Source: Budorcas taxicolor | Lineage: Eukaryota > Chordata > Mammalia > Artiodactyla > Bovidae | Assembly: GCF_023091745.1 (NCBI RefSeq) | Contig: NC_068912.1 | Location: 58,370,567 to 58,434,566 of the forward strand | Length of the DNA: 64,000 nt | Reading direction: 5' to 3' | Part shown: positions 1-12,329 of the stretch, one piece after another | Numbering within the stretch: position 1 is the first letter of the stretch | Layout of the letters: each line of letters opens with the position of its first letter | Program-made: the position numbers and the translations under genes | The notes under the pieces: model-generated | What the model was told of the DNA's origin: nothing | The model's input: the letters and a program-made list of their open reading frames with translations, nothing else | Databases searched by the model: none

Positions 1-194
1 CAGGGGATTTTCCCAATCCAAGGATTGAACTAGATCTCCCACATTGCAGGTGGATTCTTTACCAGCTCAGCCACAAGGGAGGCCCAAGAATACTAGAGTG
101 GATAACCTATCCCTTCTCCAGCACATTTTCCCGACCCAGGAATCCAACTGAGGTCTCCTGAATTGCAGGCGGATTCTTTACCAGCTAAGCTATC
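1..194 (-). mobile_element. Bov-tA-type dimeric SINE (partial)
   Basis: Read on the minus strand, two tRNA-Glu-derived Bov-tA heads occur in succession, each with the diagnostic 'ctggtaaagaatc' segment. The first unit breaks off after its 'agtattcttg' motif and the second head follows at once. The same internal joint recurs near 44.24 kb, which suggests a dimeric subfamily rather than two chance insertions. The copy is diverged and continues past the window edge. Confidence 0.75.
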
Positions 195-300
195 TTGTTT
201 CCACTTTTAATAATGGGCTTGATAACTTTCTTGTTAACCAAATTAACAAGAGCGGGTAGCCACTCTTTAAAGGAGAGTGATTGAAGGATGCCAGGACATT

Positions 301-730
301 CAGTTTAGTTCAGTTCAGTTCAATTGCTCGGTCGTGTCCAACTCTTTTCAACCCCATGAATCGCAACACACCAGGCCTCCCTGTCCATCACCAACTCCTG
401 GAGTTCACTCAAACTCATGTCCACCGAGTCGGTGATGCCATCCAGCTATCTCATCCTCTGTCATCCCCTTCTCCTCCTGCCCCCAATCCCTCCCAGCATC
501 AGGATCTTTTCCAATGAGTCAGCTCTTCGCATGAGGCGGCCAAAGTATTGGAGTTTCAGCCTCAGCATCAGTCCTTCCAATGAACACCCAGGACTGATCT
601 CCTTTAGGATGGACTGGTTGGATCTCCTTGCAGTCCAAGGGACTCTCAAGAGTCTTCTCCAACACCACAGTTCAAAAGCATCAATTCTTCGGCACTCAGC
701 TTTCTTCACATTCCAACTCTCACGTCCATA
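301..730 (-). mobile_element. BovB LINE, 5'-truncated 3' end
   Basis: The minus strand reads as the last 430 bp of BovB, from the C-terminal coding part (residues like WCWRRLLRVPW and RRRRG) to the GAACT-repeat tail at 301-320. The flanks caggacatt (292-300) and caggacctt (731-739) look like a TSD with one mismatch. It cannot encode a working protein: the endonuclease and reverse-transcriptase core are absent. Confidence 0.93.
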
Positions 731-739
731 CAGGACCTT

Positions 740-2379
740 AAAGATTATATTTTACTGAGTCTGGGTCAAGAGTTGGGCATCTTATTTTCATAAACTTCTC
801 TAATTTTCTAAGGCACACCAAAGTTTGATGATTACCTTATTTCTGAAATAAGTTTTAGAATGTTGAAGACAAATGATCATGAGTAGAAAACCATCTGTTA
901 AAAACAATTTTAGTTATCTATACTAAAATCTTCAATTACTTGCAGGCTAAAAGCCTTTAAAATATAGACAGGTCTTTCTGAAAATTTGTAGAAGTGAGAA
1001 CTTTCAGAAAGCTGAAAAAAATAGATCAATATCATTTTTAAATATTTTTGAAGAAATAGAAGAGATTCAGACAACTATGGGCTGAAAAAAAAAACACAGC
1101 AGAAGGAATATTCTCATAATGTTGGTTTGGTAAGTGAGCAACTGTTCTTCAACCATGGTTAGGCTGAGCAAAAGGAAATGGGCTGAAACTAGAGCGTGAG
1201 GGATGTAGGTTAGAATATAAGAGTTTTATGATTGGGAGGAATATTGGAACAACTTCCTAAGAAATATTGTGCAACCTCTTTCTCTAGAGGTCTTTAAAAA
1301 TAGGATAGATTTTCATGTCTGGTTTAAATCTGGTGCTGCTCAAAGGTGAAGGAAAGCCGAAGTCCTTTATTTTATGCCTCATATATATTGTGAAGACCTT
1401 TTAAAGTCTATTCTCTCATTTCAGATATTGGAAACTGAAGTTTTCTGTTATAATATGGCATCATGAATTTTAAAAAATATTCTTCTGCCTTCAGTTAATT
1501 TTATATATATATATATGTATGTATGTATGTATATATATTGCTTTGTCTTAAGATTTTTATCTCATTTCCATGGAAAGTAAGAATTTTTAAGCATATCAAC
1601 TCCTACCCCTCCTCCTTTTTTCTTCTGTTTTGAAACATTGTGTTTTCGGTCACATGTCTACACAACAAAGTTCAAATAAGTAGTCACAGGAACCTTTTCT
1701 GGCAGGCTTTGGCAAATCAAATATATACTATATAATGTATAATAATTATAATTATACATGAAGAAAAGAGGCAGAGGGCCCAGAAGCTCTTGGCAGCTGT
1801 GCTGTCTGGTTAGAAAAGGAAGCGAGTTACAGAGTTTGGACATTCAGTTCTGAGATGTTATTCCTGAGTCAACAGGATTTTAATTATGTATGTGGCCTAG
1901 AAGAAACTTTTACGCAAGAGGAACATATTGTTGTCGAAAGTGTTTGTGATTTTGATCCTCGTTCAGAATTGGAAAGAAGCCAAAAGTAATCTCTGAAGGT
2001 AAATAACTGGATTGAAAGAAAATAGAATAATGATACCTCTCCTAGTGGCAGGAAAATAACCAATATATCTGACTTTCCTTTTCCTCTCTCTCACTCAACA
2101 CATGCCCTTTTCTTTTATTGTTCTTTTTGTTAAAAAATAGGTATGTATTTTCACACAACATTCATTCATTTTAAATCACACTGTTCAGACAGAAATAAAG
2201 AGTGTGTTAAACAAAACTTCATCTTTGAACATCTTTTCTCCTCATGATATAGAGGTCACTTAGAGTTTTTGTTTATAAATTTGTTGTTTTCTTGCGTATA
2301 TGTTAGTGTAGTTTTGGAAAAAGTTTAAAATTTACTGCACTGAACTGAGTTATTGCAAGAGGAATAGAAAAACTATTTT
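740..2379. other. unassigned AT-rich sequence
   Basis: No gene, exon-like frame or repeat family that I can name. Apart from a TA/TATG simple repeat at 1501-1539 it reads as ordinary AT-rich intergenic DNA. Short open frames here have no protein-like composition. Confidence 0.5.
1501..1539. repeat. (TA)n/(TATG)n microsatellite
   Basis: An alternating TA run passes into four TATG units and back to TA. It is probably length-polymorphic. Confidence 0.9.
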
Positions 2380-2510
2380 GGGGACTTCCCTGCTGATCTA
2401 GTGGCTCAAACTACTTGCTCCCAATGCAGGGGGCCTGGGTTCATTCCTAGACAGGGAACTAGATCTCATATGCCACAGCTAAGACCCAATGAAGCCAAAT
2501 AAATAAACAG
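2380..2510 (+). mobile_element. CHR-2-like tRNA-derived SINE
   Basis: It starts with the 'gggacttccctg' head, carries a diverged tRNA-like region ('gggttcattcc', a B-box-like segment), then 'ctaagacccaatgaagcc' and an AAATAAATAAA tail. This is the older cetartiodactyl CHR layout, not Bov-tA. A possible TSD is aaaactatt before it and aaagactatt after the tail. Confidence 0.75.
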
Positions 2511-2576
2511 ATTTTTTTTTTTAAAAGAAAGACTATTCTGGATTATCATGGATATCTTCTCTTTTATGGATGGAAT

Positions 2577-2846
2577 GCTGCTGCTGTCACTTCATCATGT
2601 CCGACTCTGTGCGACCCCAGAGATGGCAGCCCACCAGGCTCCCCTGTCCCTGGGATTCTCCAGGCAAGAACACTGGAGTGGGTTGCCATTTCCTTCTCCA
2701 ACGCATGAAAGTGAAAAGTGAAAGTGAAGTCACTCAGTCGTGTCTGACTCTTAGCGACCCGTTGAACTGCAGCCTACCAGGCTCCTCCGTCCATGGGATT
2801 TTCCAGGCAAGAGTAATGGAGTGGGTTGCCATTGCCTTCTCCATGA
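2577..2846 (-). mobile_element. Bov-A2 SINE (full dimer)
   Basis: On the minus strand this is the two-monomer Bov-A2. Each monomer has 'actccagt...ttgcctggagaatcccatgg'-type sequence, the linker is 'cactttcacttttcactttcatg', and the tail is (AGC)n-like at the left edge. The 7-bp flank ATGGAAT occurs at 2570-2576 and 2847-2853, consistent with a TSD. Confidence 0.92.
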
Positions 2847-2956
2847 ATGGAATAGCGGGGTTCAAAAGGCCTGTAGAAAGCAAAGAATTTCACTGTTTTG
2901 AAAGCAAGCTTTTCTTCTTATGACTCCATTCCTTGATTCATTCACTGATTGATTAG

Positions 2957-3860
2957 TTCAGTTCAGTTCGGGTGCTCAGTCGTGTCCAACTCTTTGCAAC
3001 CCCATGAATTGCAGCACGCCAGGCCTCCCTATCCATCATCAACTCCTGGAGTTCACTCAAATTCATGTCCATCGAGTCGGTGATGCCATCCAGCCATCTC
3101 ATCCTCTGTCGTCCCTTTCTCCTCCTGCCCCCAGTCCGTCCCAGCATCAGAGTCTTTTCCAATGAGTCAACTCTTCACATGAGGTGGCCAAAGTATTGGA
3201 GTTTCAGCTTTAGCATCATTCCTTCCAAAGAACACCCAGGCCTGATCTCCTTTAGAATGGACTGGTTGGATCTCCTTGCAGTCCAAGGGATTCTCAAGAG
3301 TCTTCTCCAACACCACAGTTCAAAAGCATCAATTCTTCAGCACTCAGCTTTCTTCCCATTCCAACTCTCACATCCATACATGACCACAGGAAAAACCATA
3401 GCCTTGACTAGACGGACTTTTGTTGGCAAAGTAATGTCTCTGCTTTTGAATATGCTATCTAGGTTGGTCATAATTTTCCTTCCAAAGAGTAAGCATCTTT
3501 TAATTTCTTGGTGCAATACCATCTGCAGTGATTTTGGAGCCCCCCAAAAACAAAGTCTGACACTGTGTCCACTGTTTCCCCATCTATTTCCCATGAAGTG
3601 ATGGGACCAGATGCCATGATCTTCGTTTTCTGAGTGTTGAGCTTTAAGCCAACTTTTTCACTCTCCTCTTTCACTTTCATCAAGAGGCTTTTCAGTTCCT
3701 CTTCACTTTCTGCCATAAAGATAGTGTCATCTGCATATCTGAGGTTATTGATATTTCTCGCAGCAATCTTGATTCCAGCTTGTGTTTCTTCCAGTCCAGT
3801 GTTTCTCATGATGTACTCTACATATAAGTTAAATAAGCAGGGTGACAATATACAGCCTTG
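2957..3860 (-). mobile_element. BovB LINE, 5'-truncated (about 0.9 kb)
   Basis: The minus strand begins in the reverse-transcriptase domain at the QGCILSPCLFNLY motif, passes through the catalytic YADD box (RYADDTI) and continues to the GAACT tail. A frame of 136 codons (3468-3878) holds the RT palm motifs and then shifts frame. Flanks attgattag (2948-2956) and attaattag (3861-3869) form a likely 9-bp TSD with one mismatch. It lacks the endonuclease and is dead. Confidence 0.94.
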
Positions 3861-4029
3861 ATTAATTAGGTCAATCATTCAATATTTACTGAGTACCACA
3901 ATGTGTCAGTTCTACCATGAGGTCTCAGCAGTAGATGTAGGATTAACCTTGTTTGTTTTAACTTACCTTTGTTTAACTTACCTTCTCCACTCCCCTTCAA
4001 GTGTGCTGCAATGATTTGTGATGTCTTCT

Positions 4030-4158
4030 GTTTTTGTTTTTAATTTTTTGATCGCGAGACATGGCATGTGGGATCTTAGTTCCCTGACCAGGTATTGAAC
4101 CTACACCCCCTACATTGGATGCATGGGGTCTTAACCACTGGACTACCGGGGAAGTCCT
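4030..4158 (-). mobile_element. CHR-2-like SINE fragment
   Basis: The minus strand starts with 'aggacttccccggtagtcca', a diverged version of the CHR head, and carries the 'gttccctgaccaggtattgaacc' type tRNA-like region in reverse. Confidence 0.7.
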
Positions 4159-4177
4159 GTAACATCTGTTTTAATAG

Positions 4178-4402
4178 ATGGCAGTTATTGAGCACTTAGC
4201 AGATATTGGCCTTAGTGCTTTTATAAATTATCTTATTTAATTATCACAGCAAGCCACCTCATGAAGCAGGTCTTACTGACAACCTCATTTAAAGAGGAAG
4301 AAACTGAGTACAGGGAGAATGGGTGTCTTGCACAAGGTCACTTACCTCGTGAGTGAACCCAGGCTGTGGGACTGGTCCTTAACCCCATTCTGTACTGCCT
4401 CC
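4178..4402 (-). mobile_element. MIR SINE
   Basis: It shows the reverse-complement MIR signature: 'ttattgagcactta' at the left, the core 'gaggaagaaactgag' and the 'aaggtcactta...aacccaggctgtgggac' tRNA-like part, ending in 'ttaacc...tactgcc'. An old mammalian insertion. Confidence 0.8.
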
Positions 4403-4420
4403 TGTGCTTCTTTATTCTTT

Positions 4421-4770
4421 TTTTTTTTTTTTTTTCCCTAAAGAAATCACATCTTTTATTTCTTTGTTTTTGGCTATGCTAGGTCTTCCTTGCTTTTCGT
4501 GGGCTTTCTGCATTTGCAGCAGGTTGGGGCTACTCTTCATTGTGGTATGCAGGCTTCTCACTGAAGTGGCTTCTCTTGTTTCAGAGCGCAGGCTCTAGGG
4601 CCCCTGGGCTTCAGTAGTTGTAGCCCTTGGCCTTTAGAACGCAGACTCAGTAGCTGCGGTGCACGGGCTTAGTTCCTCTGCTTCATGTGGAATCTTTCTG
4701 AACAAGGAATCAAACCCGTGTCCCCTGCATTGGCAGGCAGATTCTTATCCACTGTGGCACCAGGGAAGTC
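4421..4770 (-). mobile_element. Long CHR/tRNA-type SINE with TSD
   Basis: The minus strand begins with 'ggacttccctggtgccacag' and holds a long body not found in Bov-tA. An A-rich tail (T run at 4414-4437) lies at the left. The 11-bp flank CTTTATTCTTT is present at 4410-4420 and again at 4771-4781, so this is a single retrotransposition event. The family name is from memory. Confidence 0.7.
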
Positions 4771-4781
4771 CTTTATTCTTT

Positions 4782-5614
4782 GGTTTTTGATTTACAGATT
4801 TTCTTTAGGTGTAAATTTCCAAAGCCACCTCTATGTCTCATTAAATGATTTTTGTTTTTTTGCCCTCTGTTTTCATCTCTTTTACCTCCTTGAAATCCAT
4901 CTATAATTATTTTTAAAGAAAACAATAAATGGCCTGAGTCTCCAGTTATTTTAGATTTTTCAACACTTTCTTACAGCAATCCTGATTCTGTCTTAAAGCT
5001 TTAAAAGTAGCCCAAGTCAATGTGGCACATTTGTGAAGGTTAATGTAAAATAAATTATTTTAGAACATAAAATGACTTTTTTCCTCTAATATCCTTACAG
5101 AGGAAAACGATCCTTGTTTGGAGTGCTTTGAGTAACTGAAATACTAAAAACCCTATGAGGTTCTTTGTTTAAGGGAACAAGAGTGGAGAATATACCTAAG
5201 TGTGTACAGTGTTGGTTTTCTCCAGCTTAGTAAAAGATTGCAAAACAGTCTTCAGCAAACCTAGAAATGACAACTGTGATTTTATAAGCATGAGAACTCG
5301 AGTCATGTTTCTTTAATGCCATATTATTCAGTTATACCTTCAAAAAAAGAAAAGAGCCTTCCTTTTAAGACAAGCCAGACCTGCCAAACCAACATTCATC
5401 TTGGAGCAATTAACGGTTTTAGGGTTTCCCCTTCTGGAATCTTATTTCCAGTTGACAGATTTTGAAGGTTCCCCAAGGGTAACCATTTAGTAGATGTCAT
5501 GTAGCTTTTAATGTGGGGCTTGCAAAAAGCAAATGATCACTTTGTTAGAACCCAGGGACTCATACTTGGCTTTACTCTGTGCACCCCAGAGTTAGCATCT
5601 ACAATAGCTGGGGA
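4782..5614. other. unassigned intergenic sequence
   Basis: AT-rich sequence with no recognisable repeat family and no convincing coding frame. Confidence 0.5.
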
Positions 5615-5824
5615 CATGTAAAACCAGGTTCCCCTCTTCACATCCTGGCTCTGTCATTGGCTAGATATGTGATCTCAAGTTAAATCCCAGTGCCTTGGGT
5701 TTTGCTTCTGTAGGAGGGGAATAGCAACAGTGTCTTTCTCATAAAGTTGTTGTGAAATAAGATAATCTATGGAAAGCACGTGGCAGGGTGCCTGGTCCAC
5801 AATAAACACCCAATAAATGTTAGA
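5615..5824 (+). mobile_element. MIR SINE
   Basis: Forward-strand MIR features are present: 'ggctctgtcattggctagatatgtgatc', the core with 'gttgttgtgaaataagataat', and the 3' part 'ggcagggtgcctggtccac' followed by 'aataaatgtta'. Old and diverged. Confidence 0.8.
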
Positions 5825-8800
5825 TTTTATCCATCCCAACAGTGGTGAATATGAAGGTGACTGATACTGAATTCAATTCTTTTATATCACCTTAATAGAA
5901 TTATTTGATGTTTGCACTATAATTTATGTCTTCGTAGCACTAGAAACCTCAAGGGGGTTTAGTATTTTTAGTTACTCAAAGCACAAAAGATTATTTTTCT
6001 CTATAGGAGCATTGGAGGTAAAAGTCACTTTATATTGTAGAATAGCTTTCTATACCTTTACAAATGTGCTAGATTGATTTGGTTACATTATAAGACTTTT
6101 AGAAAGAATTGAGAGAGTAAATGGACAGTTTTTGACATCTAGCCTTAACAGCCAGGAGACCTGGTTAGTGAGATGTGTAAACGGAGACTCAGGTCCCCAA
6201 GAAGCTGAAAGAGTGTGATGGTAAAGGATACGGACTATGGATTGAGGTGCCTGGATCAGGAGGAGGGGATGGATGGGTCCTGTGATCCCCAAACTGTGTT
6301 CTCTCAAATTGTTAACTATTATAGTAGGTATGACCCACAAAAAATGATTCCATAGTCAAGTTTAGAAAGTCCTGGTCAAAAGTGGTTAAATGCCAAGAAA
6401 TTCCTATCTCTCAACACCAATTTGTGAGCTGGGTAGGCCAGCATCAAGAAAAAGGACAATTCAGGCCCATTTTAATTCACTCAATATGCAAAAATCTAAA
6501 TTAACAAATCAGATCTGTCAAAGTGAAATACACAGACTATTTCAAAAATAGCCTTCTTGATGTCTTGGGCTTACTGCATTCTGACCAGCCCATCAATACA
6601 GACCCCTGTATTAGGGAATCATTCACACTACAGAATGATTCTCCATTTTCACAGATGGTGTCACCACAAAGTTTCTCCAATAATTACCCCTCTTGGTAAT
6701 TAATATCTGATCTGATCTTCAGAAGTTAGTTTATAATCACTTCTAAGGAGCCATCAAGTGCCCAGAACCTGCTTCTGCATTTATTCTTATGCTGCATGTG
6801 GCCTTATGATAATTCTAAGGTGAGCTAGTAGAAGTCTGCTATAGTAAAACCTGGAATTTTACTCTTAATTTTTGTATTCTATCAAATATCTTCATTTTCT
6901 TTTAAAAAATTGGGAGTCTTGGGGATGGGATAGCTAAAGAAAGCAGATGGCTTAGTTAGGTTTGAAAGGTTGTGAAAATGTTGTTTTAAATGAAGAAAGG
7001 GATTACATGACTATTCTCATTTTTAGAAGATTAATATTCTTCAGAATGGGATAACACAACATAATGATCATGATTAGCTTAAGTCAAAGATAGAGTTCTT
7101 TTATTAGCACTCATGTATTTCCTTGAATCACTTCAAATGGATACCCATATTATTGCATTATAGCATTTTATTTTTCTTAACAGAATTATGAAATTACTTA
7201 AAAGACCAGGTAAAACAACATTTCTCAAATTACAGGTCATGATCCAACAGTAAGTAGGAAAATTAATAAAATGAATCATGATATTTTATGAAAATAGAAA
7301 AATAAAATATCAGCATGCATAACACTTTGAAAGGGTAGGTTTTATTTCATATATATACATATATATATAGCATATAAACATATGCATCTGAGTGCTGAAC
7401 CAAAAAATTTAAATGTATTTCTTACTGTGGAATGCAAACAAAAAGTTTGAGAACTCTTAAGACAGAGAATATTCAAAATGAAAAGTAAAAAAAGACCATG
7501 TTATTCTATACATTAAATGTGATTTTAAATGCTAAATTATTCTTAAAGCAGTGTCCTTAGACTTAGCAAATTTACAGTTCTAATAAAAGAGGCATTCAGG
7601 CAAAATATATTCATATACTTGTATGTATATGAGCGTACAAACACTTATCTATAAATAGCATTTTTGAACCTTTAAATATATTTTAAACCTTTAAAATATA
7701 GTTAGAAATATAGCTTCCCATCCTGTGAATAACCATTGTTAATAATGTAAAATCAAGGGTGCGGTTATGCTGATGTTTTAGCAGTGTTCACTCACTCATA
7801 TACTAAACAAAATGGTATGAAAAAATTCATGTGTAGTTGCTACTTTTTAGTTTAGAATTTATAACCTATTTAGCACCTACCCTCTCATTAACCTGGACTA
7901 TGGTAGATGGTCTGTGTGATGCAGCTGGACTCCAGAAAGAAATTCTGAAACTGCATTTAATGGTTGAGATGAGCCAATCTTACGCTTCATCTTAATGATT
8001 TTTTTTTTTTTTAATCCGTGATTACTCTCTGATCTGAATCAGTCTTGCTGAACATTGTTACACCGCTTTGCCCATTCTTCATCATGGACCATATAGGCTA
8101 CCCAGGGAACTCTCAGGACTAAAAACATTCCAGACATTCCTTAACACAACGTTCCTCAAAAGGTTGGTTTCTTAGGATCTGGCTGGAGCCCTGCCTGCCT
8201 GGTTCACAGAGACCACTGCATAAGCCTTTCTTTAGGAGCCGGCCAGACAGAGGCAGCTGCCTCTCTGCTCTGAAAGGCTTGCTTCACTCAACTAGGAGTC
8301 CATCAAAGTAGCTTTCAGAGGGGTAAATGAGGACACTGCAATTCAGTGAAGAAGAATCAATCAGTGGGGCCAAGTTTCTAGCACCACAGTGAAGCTACAC
8401 ATAGGTTGTGTATCTTGGTATGATGTGTGTTTTCTTTGGAAAAAGGCATTTAAATGAAGTTTCCTATAGCAAAAACTTGACCTCCTCCAATTCTAAGAGT
8501 CTCAAAGTTACTTTGAACAAATTCAAGAAATAGAAATTCTACCTTGGAACTCTTATCAGCTGCCTTTTTGAGAAAAATAATTACAGGATACACCATTTGC
8601 CTCCTTTTCTCTATTAATATTTCCAAATCTGCCTTCCTCCCTCCCTTCATCTTTCCTCTTGCACCTCAAATACTTCCTTTGAGGTTCTATAATACTCTTT
8701 TTAGACCAGAACACCTTAATATCCAACATTCCACGGTTGAAGATTTTCAAGAAGGAGAGCACAAAACCCAAGAAACTTTTTTTCGTGTAGAGCTGGGTTC

Positions 8801-9440
8801 CTTCATGTTCTTCCTGGGCTCTTCCCTGCCAACCTCAAGGGTTTACTTTGCCTAGAATTCTCCTTACCTTCTTCCTAATTCAGCCCTTCTTGGTTTTCAT
8901 ATTCCTTGATAAACACAGTCAAACTCAGCATCTTTCTCCAAAACCCTAGTACAAGATCTTAAATATGAGTTCTTGGCTAGGTGTTATAGCCTATGATCAC
9001 ACATCTGAATCTGTTGTGATCTGACCAGTGGAGTCTGTCCTCAGGCCCTATTCTTTCTCAGTGACCCATGAGACACTGAACAAATTAGAGCTGCTCTATA
9101 TTTGGCCTGTGACCGGTGAAATGTGACTCCGCGCCAGGGGCTCATCACAGAACGAGATGATTAAGAAGCTAAGCGATCATTTCACACTCCACATGTACAG
9201 TATGAGAGCTGGAAGGAAAGCTTTTAGCTTAGGGGATGAGCATTTTTCTCTCCCGATCTCTTCCTCTTGTAGCTGGGGGCTGCGGCTCACGGAAAGTGTT
9301 GTTAAGATGAGAGTAAACCGGTGGGCAGTGCCTTTTCTGTAGCACGTATAGGATATGCACATTTTCATGTCTTTTGTTGCCGTGTTAGTCACTCTTCTGG
9401 TGACATTTAACCAGAGGCGCTTTGACTTTGGAATCTGTGG
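5825..9440. other. long unassigned interval
   Basis: About 3.6 kb with no element I can name. It holds a short TA-rich tract (7350-7370) and a T run near 8000. The stretch 9110-9430 carries clearly more CpG than its surroundings. Open frames of up to 103 codons overlap on both strands and show no recognisable domain, so I do not call genes. Confidence 0.5.
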
Positions 9441-9444
9441 CAGA

Positions 9445-9832
9445 ATTTTTTTCTGTTTTTTTCTTAAATTGAAGTGTAGTTGCTGTATATTATTATTCAA
9501 GTTACAGGTATACAATATAATGATTCACAATTTTAAAGGTTATACTTCATTTATAGTTATTAGAAAACATTGAATGTATTCTCTGAGTTGTACAATATAT
9601 CCTTCTAGTTTATTTTATACCTAATAGTTTGCACCTCTTACTCTTGTACCCCTATCTTGCCCCTCGCCTCTTCTCTCTCCTCACTGGTCACCACTAGTTT
9701 GCTCTCAGTATTTGTGAGTCTGCTGCTTTTTTTGTTATATTCGTTGGTTTGTTGTATTTAGATTCCACATATAAATGATATCATACAGTGTTTGTCTTTG
9801 ACTTATTTCACTTAGCATAATGTATGGCAGAA
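9445..9832 (-). mobile_element. Old L1 3' UTR fragment
   Basis: The sequence runs in reverse through the conserved mammalian L1 3' UTR. Examples are 'ttgaagtgtagttgctgtat', 'acaggtatacaatataatgattca' and, further right, 'ccacatataaatgatatcatacag...cacttagcataatgta', which is the end of ORF2 or early 3' UTR. It is diverged and truncated. Confidence 0.7.
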
Positions 9833-10254
9833 TTTTTAAATGCCAACTTTGAAATAGAGAAACTCAGCTAAACCAGTCCTGTAAGATGTCATCACCTAAA
9901 AATATCCCTACTGGATTATTAGGAGCAGGAAATGAAGCAGAGATAGCAAGTTTACACTGACTTCGAAAAGAGTCACTATGGAGTGTTTATAAGGATCCCA
10001 CAGATGACTAAAATTAGTTTATTTTGCACAGCATTAGCCACTGCTGACTCAAGATAGTGATACAAGCAATGTTAAGCTGTGAGCTCACCAGGAAACTCAT
10101 TCCCTAAAATTATTCTCTGGCAGAGAAAGACCCCGAGTTCACATCAATGGATGGAAGATGAGGTATAAATAGAAACTTGTTATGCCATCACTCAGAAGCT
10201 ATGTTTTCCAGATCTCTGTTTCTTGAAAAATGTAAAAGCCCCCTGATCAGTCTC

Positions 10255-10288
10255 AGTGTGGGGTGTGTGTGCTTGTGTGTGCGTGTAC
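10255..10288. repeat. GT-rich microsatellite
   Basis: Imperfect alternating GT with interruptions. No function is implied. Confidence 0.7.
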
Positions 10289-10504
10289 AATATCCTTTTA
10301 GTGGTGCAATACAATAATTGGAAAACAGGCTGAGTGATTTGGCAAGGATCATCCACCAACTCACTGACACTGAAAAGTGAGTTTGGGGATACTGTAAAGG
10401 TCCTATGAGCTGAATGTGTAAATGATCAATTAATTCAAAACCTGTTCATATAGGCGTAGGCTGTGTAGGTGTGTGTGCTGTTTCTCTATTATGAAAAACA
10501 GATT

Positions 10505-10583
10505 TTTTAACTCTTGAACAATGTGGGGGTTAGTGGTGTTGATCTTCCTCACATTCAAAAATCCACATATAACTTACAGTCAG
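10505..10583 (+). mobile_element. Tigger2-like DNA transposon, left part
   Basis: The segment matches the terminal region of Tigger2-type elements as I remember it ('ctcttgaacaatgtgggggtta...aaaatccacatataactta'). Its other inverted-repeat end lies 0.9 kb downstream at 11493-11520, because a BovB was inserted into the element. No transposase remains. Confidence 0.65.
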
Positions 10584-11367
10584 ATATGAAGATGATACCA
10601 GTCTAATGGCAGAAAGTGAAGAAACACTAAAGAGCCTCTTGATGAGGGTGAAAGAGGAGAGTGAAAAAGCTGGCTTGAAACTCATATTAAAAAAATTATG
10701 ATCGTGGCATTTGGCATTACTTCATGGCAAATAGATGGGGAGTGGAAGCAGTGATAATCTCTTTGGGCTCCAAAATCACTGAGGACAGTGGCTGCTGCCA
10801 TGAAATTAAAAGACACTTACTCCTTGGAAGGAAAGCTATCACAACCCTAGACAGCGTATTACAAAGCGGAGACATCACTTTACCAACAAAGATATGTCTA
10901 GTCAGAGCTATGGTTTTTCCAGTAGTCACGTACAGATGTGAGTTGGACCATAAAGAAGGCTGAGCACCAAAGAATTGATGCTTTCAAACTTTGATGTTGG
11001 AGAAGACTCTTGAGAGTCCCCTGGACTACAAGGAGATCAAACCAGTCAATCCTAAAGGAAATCAACCCTGAATACTCACTGGAAGGATTGATGCTAAAGA
11101 TGAAGCTCAAATACTTTGGCCACCTGATGCAAAGATGACCCTCTTCATATCAGGCTCAGGGTTCTCCAGCCCCTGATGCTGGGAAAGATTGAACACAAAA
11201 GGAGAAAAGGGTGGCAGAGGGTGAGATGGTTGGATAGCATCACTGACTCAATGGGCATGAATTTGAGCAAACTTCGGGCATTCGTGGAGGAAAGAGAAGA
11301 CTGGCGTGCTATAGTCCATGGGGTCACAAGGAGTCAGACACAACTTAGCAACTGAACAACAACAACA
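10584..11367 (+). mobile_element. BovB LINE, 5'-truncated, with 13-bp TSD
   Basis: This copy starts at the codons for the RT YADD region (reads 'atatgaagatgat', so the box is already mutated) and runs through the C-terminal domain to an AACAAC-type tail. TSDs are aacttacagtcag (10571-10583) and aacttatagtcag (11368-11380). Many substitutions and frameshifts make it one of the older BovB copies here. Confidence 0.93.
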
Positions 11368-11520
11368 AACTTATAGTCAGCTGTCTATATCTGAGATTCC
11401 TCTGTATTCTTGCTTTCAACCAACTGCAGATCGTGCAGTACTACAGTATTTATGATTGCAAAACTATTCACAGATAAGAGGACCATCACAGTGCAAACCC
11501 GTTGTTCAAAGGTCAGCTGT
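11368..11520 (+). mobile_element. Tigger2-like DNA transposon, right part
   Basis: It ends with 'cccgttgttcaaaggtcagctgt', the inverted partner of the left end at 10505. Interior sequence between the ends, apart from the BovB, is too short to encode a transposase, so this was a non-autonomous (MITE-like) copy. Confidence 0.6.
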
Positions 11521-12329
11521 ATTTAAAGGTCAGTTTATCAGAATAAAGCTGCATTCACACTCTACTCAAGTTACTGCTTTGGTTGAATCACTAAGGTAAT
11601 CAATTCCATAAAGTAAGAAATCATACAAATCAACCATTTAAAGAAATGGACTAATCAACCCAGGGAAAAAGTGGCTGCAGCTCTGTACCAGGAAATAATC
11701 TGTTACGTTCTCTCTTCATAGCTGATATTATATTCCTTTTCACACAGATTTTCTATAGCATTCATTTCAGGACACAGCATATCTTCTTCAGTGTGTGCCA
11801 GAGTCATTTGGTTCTGAATCATTTTATTTCTCTGTAGGTGCCCATTCCCTGCCACTGATAACTTCCCCCATCTGTTTAATTCATTTTCTGGCATATTAAG
11901 TACTGGGATTATTTCCTTAGTGACAAAGCTCTCAAACTATGCATCACTGATTTTCTATTTTTGAAGCCCTGGAATTTTCCTTGTTGGGACACTGAGTGCT
12001 TTATTTCTAATTAGGCTTTCCTTCTTACTCATATTTGGCTTTGCTTTATCAATAAATTTCACAACCAATAATTAGGAACAGGATTCCAGCATGTGCTGCA
12101 GACATGATTCCCAGTGAAGGGCGGGAAAGAAGGGACTCTCAGAGGGAGATGGAATTTGGATTGCAATGCAAGCAAGATGACTCTAGGCTTGACAATGAAA
12201 TGAGAAGTTGTTCATTTTTAAACAATAGCTGGACTCTGACTCAGGTAGAAACCATCCCCTTTTATTGGCTATTTTCTTTAAAAAAGCCTTTATAGTATGT
12301 GGCAGCTTAGGAAAAGTCATTGGATGTTC
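11521..12329. other. unassigned intergenic sequence
   Basis: No repeat or gene recognised. Frames of about 63 codons on both strands are unremarkable. Confidence 0.45.
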
